6,566 nucleotides of DNA, from contig SLHB01000049.1 in NCBI GenBank assembly GCA_007136375.1, positions 1 through 6,566 of the forward strand, written 5' to 3'. Origin of the DNA: Candidatus Hydrogenedentota bacterium. GTDB lineage: Bacteria; Hydrogenedentota; Hydrogenedentia; Hydrogenedentales; SLHB01. Below are positions 1 through 5,451 of this stretch, one piece after another; within the stretch, counting starts at the first letter, position 1; every line of letters starts with the position of its first letter. The position numbers were made by a program, and so were the translations under genes. The notes under the pieces are model-generated. The model saw only the letters and a list, made by a program, of their open reading frames with translations, was not told where the DNA came from and made no database searches.

Positions 1-2087
1 AAGGCGGCAGCGGCCTGAAGGAAGTGCAGTTGTGGCGGCGCGCCGGGCAGGACGGTCAGTGGGAAAACACGGGCGTGCGCGGCGTGAACGGCTCGGGCAC
101 GCTGAGCTATGACGGCGGCGGCGAGCTGCCGGAGGGCGTCTACTACTTCTATCTGGTCGCCGAGGACAACGCCGGCAACCGGTCCTCCCTGCCGAACGGC
201 GCCGCTGGCGATTACATGGCGCGCACGGTGGTGCATCGGACGCCGCCGGAGCTGACATCGATCTCCGTTGATGACGACGTGACGAACGACGCTTCCATCA
301 CCGTCCATTACACGGCCGGACAGGGAGATGTGGTCCCCTTCGAGCGGGCGCGCCTCTGGTTCCGCGCGGGCGACGGGGATTGGATCCTCGCCGGGGCCAC
401 GTCTAACGCCACGACGGGCGCGCTCGACTTCAACAGCGCTTCCGGCGACGGCGTGTACCATTTCCATGTTCAGGTCGAGGACGCCGTGGGCAACCGAACG
501 CCGGATCCCAATGCCGAGGCGCCCGGCGAAGGCGCCGCGGTGGAGGTGCGGCTGGACACCACTCCGCCCAACGCGGCGTCGCTGGACGGCGCGACTATGA
601 CGGCCTCCTCCCCCATCACCCTCGCCTATGACGGCGCGGTGGACAACGGATCCGGCGTTGGCTCGGTGCAGTTGTGGGTGCGTGCGGCCGGATCCAGCGA
701 GTGGGGCTACACGGGCCAGTCCCAGACGGACGGTGCGGCGGCCGGCGAACTCACTTTCGCCGTGTCGGAGCCGGGCGAATACCACTTCGCGACGCGGGTG
801 GGCGACCACGCGGGCAATTGGTCTCCCACCCCCTCGGGCGACGGCGCCATTACGGTGCTCTTCGACAACGCGACGCCCAACGCGGGCGCGCTTTCCTCCC
901 CTGAGTACACCAACGAGGACACGGTCCAAATCACCTATCAGGGCGCCGGCGGCACGGCGAGCGGACTGGACCATGTGACGCTTTGGGTTAGCCAGGACGG
1001 CGGCGGCTGGTCCGCCACCGACGCCACGAGCACGTCCTCTTCAGGCGCGTTTACCTACAGCGGCTTCACCGGCGATGGCGTGTACCGGTTCGCCTTGGTG
1101 GCCGTGAGCAACACGGGCGTCTCGTCGGCGAACCCGGCGGGCAACGGCGCGACGACCACGGTGCGCGACACCACGCCGCCTACCGTTGGGGTGCTGAGCG
1201 CGCCGGAATTCGCCGACGCCTCGCCTATCTCCTTGCAGTACTCGGGCGTGAGCGACGCGGGCCCCAGCGGCGTTGCCGCGGTCCATCTCTGGGCGCGCAA
1301 AGGCAACTCTGGCGCGTGGGCGCAGACGAGCGTGAGCGGCGCCGGCGAATCTGGTGGCCTCAGCTACGCCGGCATGGCCGGAGACGACACCTACTTCTTC
1401 GCCATCCAGGCGGAAGACCGCGCCGGCAACAAGTCGGCGGAGCCCGGCGGGACAGGCATGGCGATGACGGTCTTTGACACGTCCTTCACGCCTGGGACGG
1501 CCAGCTCGGCCTCTTACGCCACGGAGATGCCCATCGAAGTCGCGTACCAAGGCGCCAGCGCGGCGGACAGCGACATCACCGTGCACCTGTGGTACCGCGC
1601 GGGCTCGGATGGCCAGTGGTCCCGTTCGAACCTGTCCAACGCGGGCGAGTCCGGCAGCTTCAGCTTCACGGCGGCGACGAACCAAGACCAGACCTACTAC
1701 TTCGCCGTGCAGGCCGAGAACAGCCAGGGCCAGTTCACCTCCGAGCCCTTCGGGTCCGGTGCGACGCAGACGGTGTACGACACCAGGCCGCCCGAACCCG
1801 GCCAACTCAGCGTCGAGTCCGAGTACACGAACGAGTTGCCCTTGGAGCTCCACTATGAAGACGCCCACGACGAAGGCAGCGGCCTCAGCGCGGTGCATCT
1901 CTGGGTGAAGTACGGCGACGGCGATTGGGAAGAGACGGGACTGAGCCAGTCCGGCGGCCAGGGCGTGTTCGAGTTCGAGCCCGAGGAAGAAGGCCCCTAC
2001 ACCTTCTTCCTGCAGGCGGAGGACAACGCGGGCCTCTTCTCGCCGGAACCGACGGACGAATTGGTCTTCGGCGACGCCGAGGGCTGA
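1..2087 (+). CDS. Extracellular multi-repeat Ig-like/FnIII-like protein, 5'-truncated
   Basis: The frame is open from the first complete codon (position 3) to TGA at 2085-2087, giving 694 residues. The true start lies upstream. The GTG at 24 is not the start: the residues before it (GGSGLKE) match the GSGL-x-x-V-x-LW motif seen inside later repeats. The protein consists of one partial and six full repeats of about 101-107 residues. Each has an opening D-T-x-P-P, a mid-repeat V-x-LW with nearby W, then Y-x-F-x-x-x-A-x-D-x-AGN and S-x-P. This pattern is typical of bacterial Ig-like/FnIII-like beta-sandwich domains in secreted or surface proteins, which serve as spacers, adhesins or carriers of enzyme domains. 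It has no cysteine and only four lysines, and is acidic, fitting an extracellular location. It ends directly after the last repeat (FGDAEG) with no membrane anchor, LPxTG or PEP-CTERM signal. Any catalytic or signal region would be upstream. Existence of the gene is near certain; function is unknown. Confidence 0.9.
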   Translation, partial: GGSGLKEVQLWRRAGQDGQWENTGVRGVNGSGTLSYDGGGELPEGVYYFYLVAEDNAGNRSSLPNGAAGDYMARTVVHRTPPELTSISVDDDVTNDASITVHYTAGQGDVVPFERARLWFRAGDGDWILAGATSNATTGALDFNSASGDGVYHFHVQVEDAVGNRTPDPNAEAPGEGAAVEVRLDTTPPNAASLDGATMTASSPITLAYDGAVDNGSGVGSVQLWVRAAGSSEWGYTGQSQTDGAAAGELTFAVSEPGEYHFATRVGDHAGNWSPTPSGDGAITVLFDNATPNAGALSSPEYTNEDTVQITYQGAGGTASGLDHVTLWVSQDGGGWSATDATSTSSSGAFTYSGFTGDGVYRFALVAVSNTGVSSANPAGNGATTTVRDTTPPTVGVLSAPEFADASPISLQYSGVSDAGPSGVAAVHLWARKGNSGAWAQTSVSGAGESGGLSYAGMAGDDTYFFAIQAEDRAGNKSAEPGGTGMAMTVFDTSFTPGTASSASYATEMPIEVAYQGASAADSDITVHLWYRAGSDGQWSRSNLSNAGESGSFSFTAATNQDQTYYFAVQAENSQGQFTSEPFGSGATQTVYDTRPPEPGQLSVESEYTNELPLELHYEDAHDEGSGLSAVHLWVKYGDGDWEETGLSQSGGQGVFEFEPEEEGPYTFFLQAEDNAGLFSPEPTDELVFGDAEG
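234..2087 (+). repeat. Six full divergent Ig-like domain repeats in the coding sequence
   Basis: Repeat units begin at the D-T-x-P-P-like boundary, at about 234 (HRTPP), 555 (DTTPP), 864 (DNATP), 1167 (DTTPP), 1476 (DTSFTP) and 1779 (DTRPP). Spacings are 321, 309, 303, 309 and 303 bp, and the last unit runs to the stop. A seventh, incomplete unit occupies positions 3-233. The units are similar in protein motif but clearly diverged in DNA, so they look like old domain duplications rather than a recent unstable tandem array. The sixth boundary has lost the PP pair. The second unit is slightly long and has ERARLW in place of the glycine-rich GSG-x-x-V-x-LW stretch. Confidence 0.8.
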
Positions 2088-2117
2088 GCGCGGCCGGCGC
2101 ACCTTGCACACACTGCC

Positions 2118-2154
2118 AAGGCGGCGGGTTGGAGACTCCAGCCCGCCGCCTTTT
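2118..2154 (+). terminator. Intrinsic terminator between convergent genes
   Basis: Positions 2118-2133 and 2137-2152 form a 16-bp stem with one G-U wobble and a 3-nt GAC loop, very GC-rich in its lower part. The stem runs into TTTT (2151-2154). It lies 30 bp after the stop of the Ig-repeat gene and 15 bp beyond the stop of the minus-strand beta-helix gene. It is best oriented for the plus strand. On the minus strand the T run is only two bases, so it would be a weaker stop for the permease/beta-helix operon, although the same hairpin may serve both. Confidence 0.85.
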
Positions 2155-2169
2155 CCACTTGAGAAGCGC

Positions 2170-3537
2170 CTACTGATCGAGGAAGGTCACGGACACGGCT
2201 TCGCCAGCGTCCTCAAGGACCGCGCCCCGGGTAACCACGGCGCTTTCCCGGGCTTCCCGGCCGATGATGACCGGCATGCTGGTCTCATTGGACAGGGCAA
2301 TGTCCCTGGCTTCCCGTTCTCCGATGGGCGACATCCCTTCCCCTGCCCCCGGTTGACTGAACCCGAGTTTGATGGGGACTTCCCGGCCGCGCTCCTGGCC
2401 CTCCCAGGGCGTGATAGACACCTCATGACCGGCGCCATGGATCGTCGCGAGGGCGTGGACTTTCTTGGCGGAGTCCTCCGGTTTCAGCGCCAGCTCCACC
2501 GAGCTGCCCTCCCCTTCCAGGAACAGCACGGGCCCATACCGCGCGTCGCCCCGGCTTCCGGTGACGATGGCGTCGGATCCGACCCAGAAGCCCCGCTCGT
2601 TGCCGATGGCCGCGCTGTTTTCAATGCGGATGGGGCCGCTCGTTCGCAGCTCGAACCCGCCCCGCATGTTTTTCGCGACGCAGTTCACGAACGTAACCCC
2701 CACCGCGTCGCCATAGGTGCGGAAGCCGTCTTCCGCCAGCGACTTCATGTAGCCGGGCGCCACCCGCTCTTCCCCGTCCCGGTTGCGGTACACAGAACGG
2801 AAGTCCACGTCAAAAGCGGGGCCGGAGGTCTCGGCCAGCATGTCGTTCGTGGACCGCATTTCCCCCTCCACATAACAGTCCTCGAAGTAGGTATTGGCGG
2901 CGCCCTGGACGTAGAAACCGTGGCCGTACGAGCGCATGTACACACGGCAACCAATGAGCCGCGCGCCGTCCCCTCTGATCTGCACGCCGCTGTGCTTGCG
3001 GTGGGCTATGATGGGGCCGCCCCCTTTTCCAAACAAGTCCCCGTAGCCGTAGGGATAGGAGCCGCGGACGTAAAACTCACAGTCCCGCAAGGTGTTACGG
3101 TCTCCGAGGATGGAGAGCACGCACTCCTGCCGGGAGTTTCCGTCCCCGAGGTTCACGATGCTGAGGCCCTTCAGTGTGTTGTCGTCGCCAGAAATGGTGA
3201 ACTCGCCCGGGGTGTGCACGGGCGCGTCAAGAGCCTCCCGCAACTCCGTATCAAATTCGATGATGACGCCGGTAAGATCGAAGATATTTCCGCTCCCGGA
3301 GAAGTCGATGTACCGCCAGGCCTCGTTCTCCCTCCGTTCAGGAATATCCTCCAGCGGGATGTAGTCCGTGATGGCGTACACGCCAGGGGCCATCCTCACA
3401 GCGTTGCCGTCCTTCGCCGCGTACGCCGCCAACGCCTCCAAACTGGCGATCTCGATGGGCTCCGCCAGTGACGGCGCCGCCGCGAACAGACATGCCAGTC
3501 CGATGCTACAGAATACGCCGCGTCCCGAAGTCATCAT
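2170..3537 (-). CDS. Secreted right-handed parallel beta-helix protein
   Basis: This encodes 455 residues from the ATG at 3537. The frame is open further upstream (to an ATG at 3681) but only as arginine/serine-rich sequence overlapping the permease gene. The 3537 start has an AGGAGG site 7 nt away and is followed at once by a signal peptide: a short basic N-terminus, a hydrophobic core around residues 8-22, and probable cleavage after SLA (residue 25). Cys16 is in GLAC, a poor lipobox. From about residue 110 to 345 the sequence shows short repeated beta-strand turns (GDDNTLKGLSIVN, GDRNTLRDCEFYV, GDGARLIGCRVYM, YFEDCYVEG, VTFVNCVAKN, IRIENSAAI), the hallmark of a pectate-lyase-like beta-helix. 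A conserved-looking centre (residues 159-233) contains YPYGYGDLFGKGGG, HRKHSG, RSYGHGF and EGEMRSTNDMLAE. The C-terminal ~110 residues look like a separate beta-rich domain. Related folds act on polysaccharides or bind them, but the substrate cannot be read from the sequence. It is likely co-transcribed with the upstream permease gene. Confidence 0.88.
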   Translation of the reverse strand: MMTSGRGVFCSIGLACLFAAAPSLAEPIEIASLEALAAYAAKDGNAVRMAPGVYAITDYIPLEDIPERRENEAWRYIDFSGSGNIFDLTGVIIEFDTELREALDAPVHTPGEFTISGDDNTLKGLSIVNLGDGNSRQECVLSILGDRNTLRDCEFYVRGSYPYGYGDLFGKGGGPIIAHRKHSGVQIRGDGARLIGCRVYMRSYGHGFYVQGAANTYFEDCYVEGEMRSTNDMLAETSGPAFDVDFRSVYRNRDGEERVAPGYMKSLAEDGFRTYGDAVGVTFVNCVAKNMRGGFELRTSGPIRIENSAAIGNERGFWVGSDAIVTGSRGDARYGPVLFLEGEGSSVELALKPEDSAKKVHALATIHGAGHEVSITPWEGQERGREVPIKLGFSQPGAGEGMSPIGEREARDIALSNETSMPVIIGREARESAVVTRGAVLEDAGEAVSVTFLDQ

Positions 3538-3544
3538 GGCTCGC

Positions 3545-3550
3545 CCTCCT
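3545..3550 (-). promoter_or_regulatory. Ribosome binding site deciding the beta-helix start
   Basis: The minus strand reads AGGAGG here, 7 nt before the ATG at 3537. A second ATG follows immediately at 3534. This perfect Shine-Dalgarno sequence, placed directly before a signal peptide, is the main reason for rejecting the longer reading frame that begins at 3681. Confidence 0.8.
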
Positions 3551-3571
3551 TCCGCTTTTCGTCTTTTCGTC

Positions 3572-4903
3572 CTACTCGGCCGCCAACACCAGCGATACGA
3601 TGGCGAGGGCGTCGATAACCAACAAAGTGACCGTGAGTTCCCGCCATTTTCCCAACAGGATCTTGAGCGCGGTGTGGACAAGAAAGGCCCAGATGATGCC
3701 CTGAGTGATGTTATAGGTCAACGGAATGAGAACCAGCGCCAGGAAGGCCGGCAGAGCCGACTCAAAGTCATCCCACGCCACCTTGGTGAGCGGTTTGAGC
3801 ATAAACAGCCCCACCAGCACGAGAATCGGCGCGGTGGCCGCTTCCGGAACGAGGGCGAGGAGCGGGCTGAGAAACATGAACGGCAGGAAGAGCAGACCCG
3901 CCACGACCGCCGTGAGGCCGGTCCTCCCCCCTTCCTCAATGCCCGCGGCGCTCTCGATGTACGTGGTGCCGCTGGATGTGCCAAAGACTCCGCTCAGCAC
4001 AGTCGACGCCGCGTCGGCCTGAAGGGCCCGGCCCACATTCTCAGGCTGGCCCGTCCGCTCGTCGATGAATCCGCCCACTTCCGCGACCCCAACGAAGGTG
4101 GACAGGGAATCGAAGACATCCGTGAACAAGAACGTGAACACGGGCAAGATCATCCCGAGCGCCAAGGCGCCGCGCACGTCCATGGCGAGAAACACATCCA
4201 GGCTCGGCCAGGCGAAGACGGCCTCCGGCATCGCCGCGAAGGGCTCTCGCCCCGCCGCGCCAAGCAAACCGCTTACCGTCAGGGCCAAGGCCGATGTGCC
4301 CACAATGCCAAAGATCAAGGCGCCCCGGACCCGGCGGATGATCATCCACGCCGTCCCCGCGAGCCCAACGGTAAACACTCCAACTTGCGCCGTGAGACCG
4401 CCGAAGCTCACCGCGGTGACGGGATCCGCCACAATGAAGTCCACGCTCTTCAGGCCGATGAGGGCCAGGAACAAGCCGATGCCCGCCGCGACCCCATACC
4501 GCACGGACGCCGGGATGGCCTCGACAATCTTCTCGCGGACCTTGAAGAGGGATAGCACGACGAAAACAACGCCCGAGACGAAGACAGCGCCCAAGGCGGT
4601 TTCCCAGGGCGTTCCCATCCCGATTACCAATGTGTAGGTGAAGAAGGCGTTGATGCCCATGCCCGGGGCCATGGCGAAGGGCAGGTTCGCCCAGAAGCCC
4701 ATAATGATGGAGCTGAGGGCGGCGGTCATGACCGTGGCGAATAGGACGCCCGCGAAAGGCATGTCCGCGGCGGCCAGAATCTGGGGGTTCACCACGATGA
4801 TGTAGGCCATCGTCAAGAACGTGGCGGTCCCAGCCATGACTTCTGTCCGGATGTCCGTACCTTTTTCCGCCAGACGAAACCGCCGCGCCAAGAACGCCCT
4901 CAT
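3572..4903 (-). CDS. NCS2-family (AzgA-like) purine nucleobase permease
   Basis: This is a 443-residue inner-membrane protein, the usual length for AzgA/PbuG-type permeases, which import adenine, guanine or hypoxanthine with protons. The sequence is hydrophobic throughout, consistent with the family's 12-14 membrane segments. Family signatures are clear: TFLTMAYIIVVNPQIL near residues 28-43, APGMGINAFFTY at 79-90, FTDVFDSLSTFVGVA at 260-274, and GTSSGTTYIESAAG at 308-321 followed by GGRTGLTAVVAGLLFL. The carboxylates in the FDSL and YIES segments (D265, E317) and N85 lie where this family binds substrate. I chose the ATG at 4903: it gives the N-terminus MRAFLARRFRLAEKGTDIRTE, and GGGAG lies 10 nt upstream. 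The GTG at 4909 is only 4 nt from that site, and the TTG at 4945 lacks a good site and lies in a hairpin loop. The stop is 34 bp before the beta-helix gene, implying one operon. The exact purine cannot be told. Confidence 0.92.
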   Translation of the reverse strand: MRAFLARRFRLAEKGTDIRTEVMAGTATFLTMAYIIVVNPQILAAADMPFAGVLFATVMTAALSSIIMGFWANLPFAMAPGMGINAFFTYTLVIGMGTPWETALGAVFVSGVVFVVLSLFKVREKIVEAIPASVRYGVAAGIGLFLALIGLKSVDFIVADPVTAVSFGGLTAQVGVFTVGLAGTAWMIIRRVRGALIFGIVGTSALALTVSGLLGAAGREPFAAMPEAVFAWPSLDVFLAMDVRGALALGMILPVFTFLFTDVFDSLSTFVGVAEVGGFIDERTGQPENVGRALQADAASTVLSGVFGTSSGTTYIESAAGIEEGGRTGLTAVVAGLLFLPFMFLSPLLALVPEAATAPILVLVGLFMLKPLTKVAWDDFESALPAFLALVLIPLTYNITQGIIWAFLVHTALKILLGKWRELTVTLLVIDALAIVSLVLAAE

Positions 4904-4913
4904 AACCACGAAA

Positions 4914-4918
4914 CTCCC
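4914..4918 (-). promoter_or_regulatory. Ribosome binding site of the permease gene
   Basis: The minus strand reads GGGAG, 10 nt before the ATG at 4903 and 4 nt before an in-frame GTG at 4909. The ATG spacing is somewhat long but acceptable, while the GTG spacing is too short, so the ATG is preferred. A start difference of two residues would not alter the protein meaningfully. Confidence 0.5.
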
Positions 4919-4931
4919 GCCGGCGTCCCGC

Positions 4932-4957
4932 CGCGGCCCACGCAATCACGGGCCGCG
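4932..4957. other. Stem-loop in the permease leader
   Basis: Positions 4932-4939 (CGCGGCCC) and 4950-4957 (GGGCCGCG) form a perfect 8-bp stem with a 10-nt loop. In the minus-strand transcript it ends 13 nt before the permease ribosome site. No T run follows in either direction, so it is not a standard terminator. It may affect leader folding or mRNA stability, or be a chance result of high GC. Confidence 0.4.
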
Positions 4958-4973
4958 CTCCGCGCCGGACCAA

Positions 4974-5066
4974 CTAACCGGCCCCGTTGTTGTAGTGGTC
5001 ATTGAACCGGATCCGGTACGGCTTGGCCTGAAACACCACCGTCCATTCTTTAAGATCCCCGCGGCG
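4974..5066 (-). other. Orphan coding-like fragment, 30 codons, without a start codon
   Basis: On the minus strand, between TAA (5069-5067) and TAG (4976-4974), there is a 30-codon frame. Its second half reads KPYRIRFNDHYNNGAG before the stop. The composition is protein-like (aromatic, charged and polar residues alternate). From the first valine onward, 18 of 21 codons end in G or C, as in the neighbouring genes. There is no ATG in frame. The only candidate starts are two adjacent GTGs (5039 and 5036), with no good ribosome site. It is out of frame with the permease and ends 70 bp before its ATG. It could be the broken C-terminal end of an older gene, a short leader peptide, or chance. I do not recognise the family. 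Confidence 0.3.
5006..5017. repeat. 12-bp perfect palindrome
   Basis: ACCGGATCCGGT reads the same on both strands. It lies in the divergent intergenic region, inside the orphan reading frame, about 100 bp upstream of the permease start. It has the size of a half-site pair for a dimeric regulator, but a single copy is weak evidence, and it could simply reflect coding sequence. Confidence 0.3.
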
Positions 5067-5171
5067 TTAGATGGCGATTCGCACAACCGGGGCTAAACTG
5101 CTAAGATGAGGCGTCAACAAGCCGTTCTTGGTCCGGCCGGGGGAAGCGGACTACTCCGGGACGCGCTCAAG

Positions 5172-5194
5172 GGCCCATGGCGCGCCCGTGGGCC
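5172..5194. other. GC-rich stem-loop in the divergent intergenic region
   Basis: Positions 5172-5180 and 5186-5194 pair over 9 bp with one G-U wobble and a 5-nt loop (CGCGC). Neither strand has a T run after it, so it does not look like a terminator. It lies about 100 bp upstream of the -35 position of the reductase promoter. Its role is unknown. Confidence 0.35.
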
Positions 5195-5254
5195 GGATTC
5201 CGGGGGATAGCCTCCACTCTGCCTCCGTAAAGCCCGCACTCTACCACAGCGGCG

Positions 5255-5278
5255 CCAACGATTGCAGCGCATCGTTGG
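5255..5278. other. Inverted repeat upstream of the reductase promoter
   Basis: CCAACGAT (5255-5262) and ATCGTTGG (5271-5278) form a perfect 8-bp inverted repeat separated by 8 nt. It ends 20 bp before the proposed -35 hexamer, the position expected of an activator or repressor operator. No T tract follows on either strand, so a terminator is unlikely. Being less GC-rich than its surroundings makes it somewhat less likely to be a chance GC palindrome. Confidence 0.4.
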
Positions 5279-5298
5279 GCTTGCCGCATGGCCCGGGG

Positions 5299-5328
5299 TT
5301 AGCGGCCCGCCGGGAAATGTTCTATAAT
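5299..5328 (+). promoter_or_regulatory. Sigma70-type promoter for the SDR gene
   Basis: A perfect TATAAT lies at 5323-5328 in a short AT-rich island within very GC-rich DNA. A weak -35 match, TTAGCG, lies at 5299-5304 with an 18-bp spacer. Transcription would begin near 5335, giving a leader of roughly 117 nt before the ATG at 5452. The -10 box is convincing; the poor -35 suggests dependence on an activator, possibly binding the inverted repeat just upstream. Confidence 0.55.
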
Positions 5329-5451
5329 ATAAGCGTGGTTGCAAGGTACGAGACCGCTTCGCAGGGCCGGTTCTGGCGCCCGCCGCGGCGCGCGCCGGCG
5401 CAACCCAGCGCCCGGACTCGCGTTCCCGGGGGCAGAATAAGGGAGCCGATC
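5329..5451 (+). other. GC-rich untranslated leader of the SDR gene
   Basis: The predicted leader contains a run of alternating G and C (about 5376-5402) that includes GCGCCGGCGC-type palindromes and must fold strongly. I recognise no known riboswitch or attenuator in it: no terminator with a T run and no obvious leader peptide. The ribosome site GGGAG at 5441-5445 is 6 nt from the ATG and lies in a more open, A-containing stretch. Confidence 0.35.
5441..5445 (+). promoter_or_regulatory. Ribosome binding site deciding the SDR start
   Basis: GGGAG is 6 nt upstream of the ATG at 5452, within AAGGGAG. It supports this start over the in-frame upstream TTG at 5128, which would add 108 residues of low-quality sequence and begin before the promoter. 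Confidence 0.75.

Noticed and set aside
3..2087. Recent tandem DNA repeat or phase-variable array in the Ig-repeat gene
   Set aside because: The units share protein motifs but differ widely at the DNA level and in length (303-321 bp), so slipped-strand variation is unlikely.
1041..2111. 356-codon open frame on the minus strand opposite the Ig-repeat gene
   Set aside because: It is antisense to a clearly real repeat protein. Its composition is Arg/Ala/Val/His-rich with no domain pattern, as expected of a GC-rich shadow frame.
2104..3471. 455-codon open frame on the plus strand opposite the beta-helix gene
   Set aside because: It begins inside the terminator hairpin, has no ribosome site and is antisense to a gene with a signal peptide and beta-helix repeats.
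3538..3681. 48-residue N-terminal extension of the beta-helix protein
   Set aside because: It overlaps the permease coding sequence, is Arg/Ser/Trp-rich, and would place the signal peptide internally. The downstream ATG has a perfect AGGAGG.
3368..4555. 395-codon plus-strand frame rich in Arg, Gln, Glu and His
   Set aside because: It is antisense to the permease and the start of the beta-helix gene. The low-complexity charged composition is a shadow of hydrophobic membrane codons.
4821..5096. 91-codon plus-strand frame spanning the permease start and intergenic region
   Set aside because: Its first part is antisense to the permease N-terminus. It has no ribosome site and no recognisable domain; the minus-strand fragment in the same place reads better.
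5089..5117. TTGACG on the minus strand (5112-5117) as the -35 of the permease operon
   Set aside because: No acceptable -10 hexamer is found at 15-19 bp; the nearest options (TTAGCC, TAGCCC) are poor. The permease promoter therefore remains unidentified.
4904..5128. Purine riboswitch upstream of the permease
   Set aside because: I looked for the conserved three-way-junction core and a following terminator and saw neither. Only a simple GC-rich stem-loop is present.
5128..5451. 108-residue N-terminal extension of the SDR protein from TTG at 5128
   Set aside because: It starts upstream of the TATAAT promoter, lacks a ribosome site and adds sequence before the N-terminal Rossmann strand, which is normally at the start of the protein.
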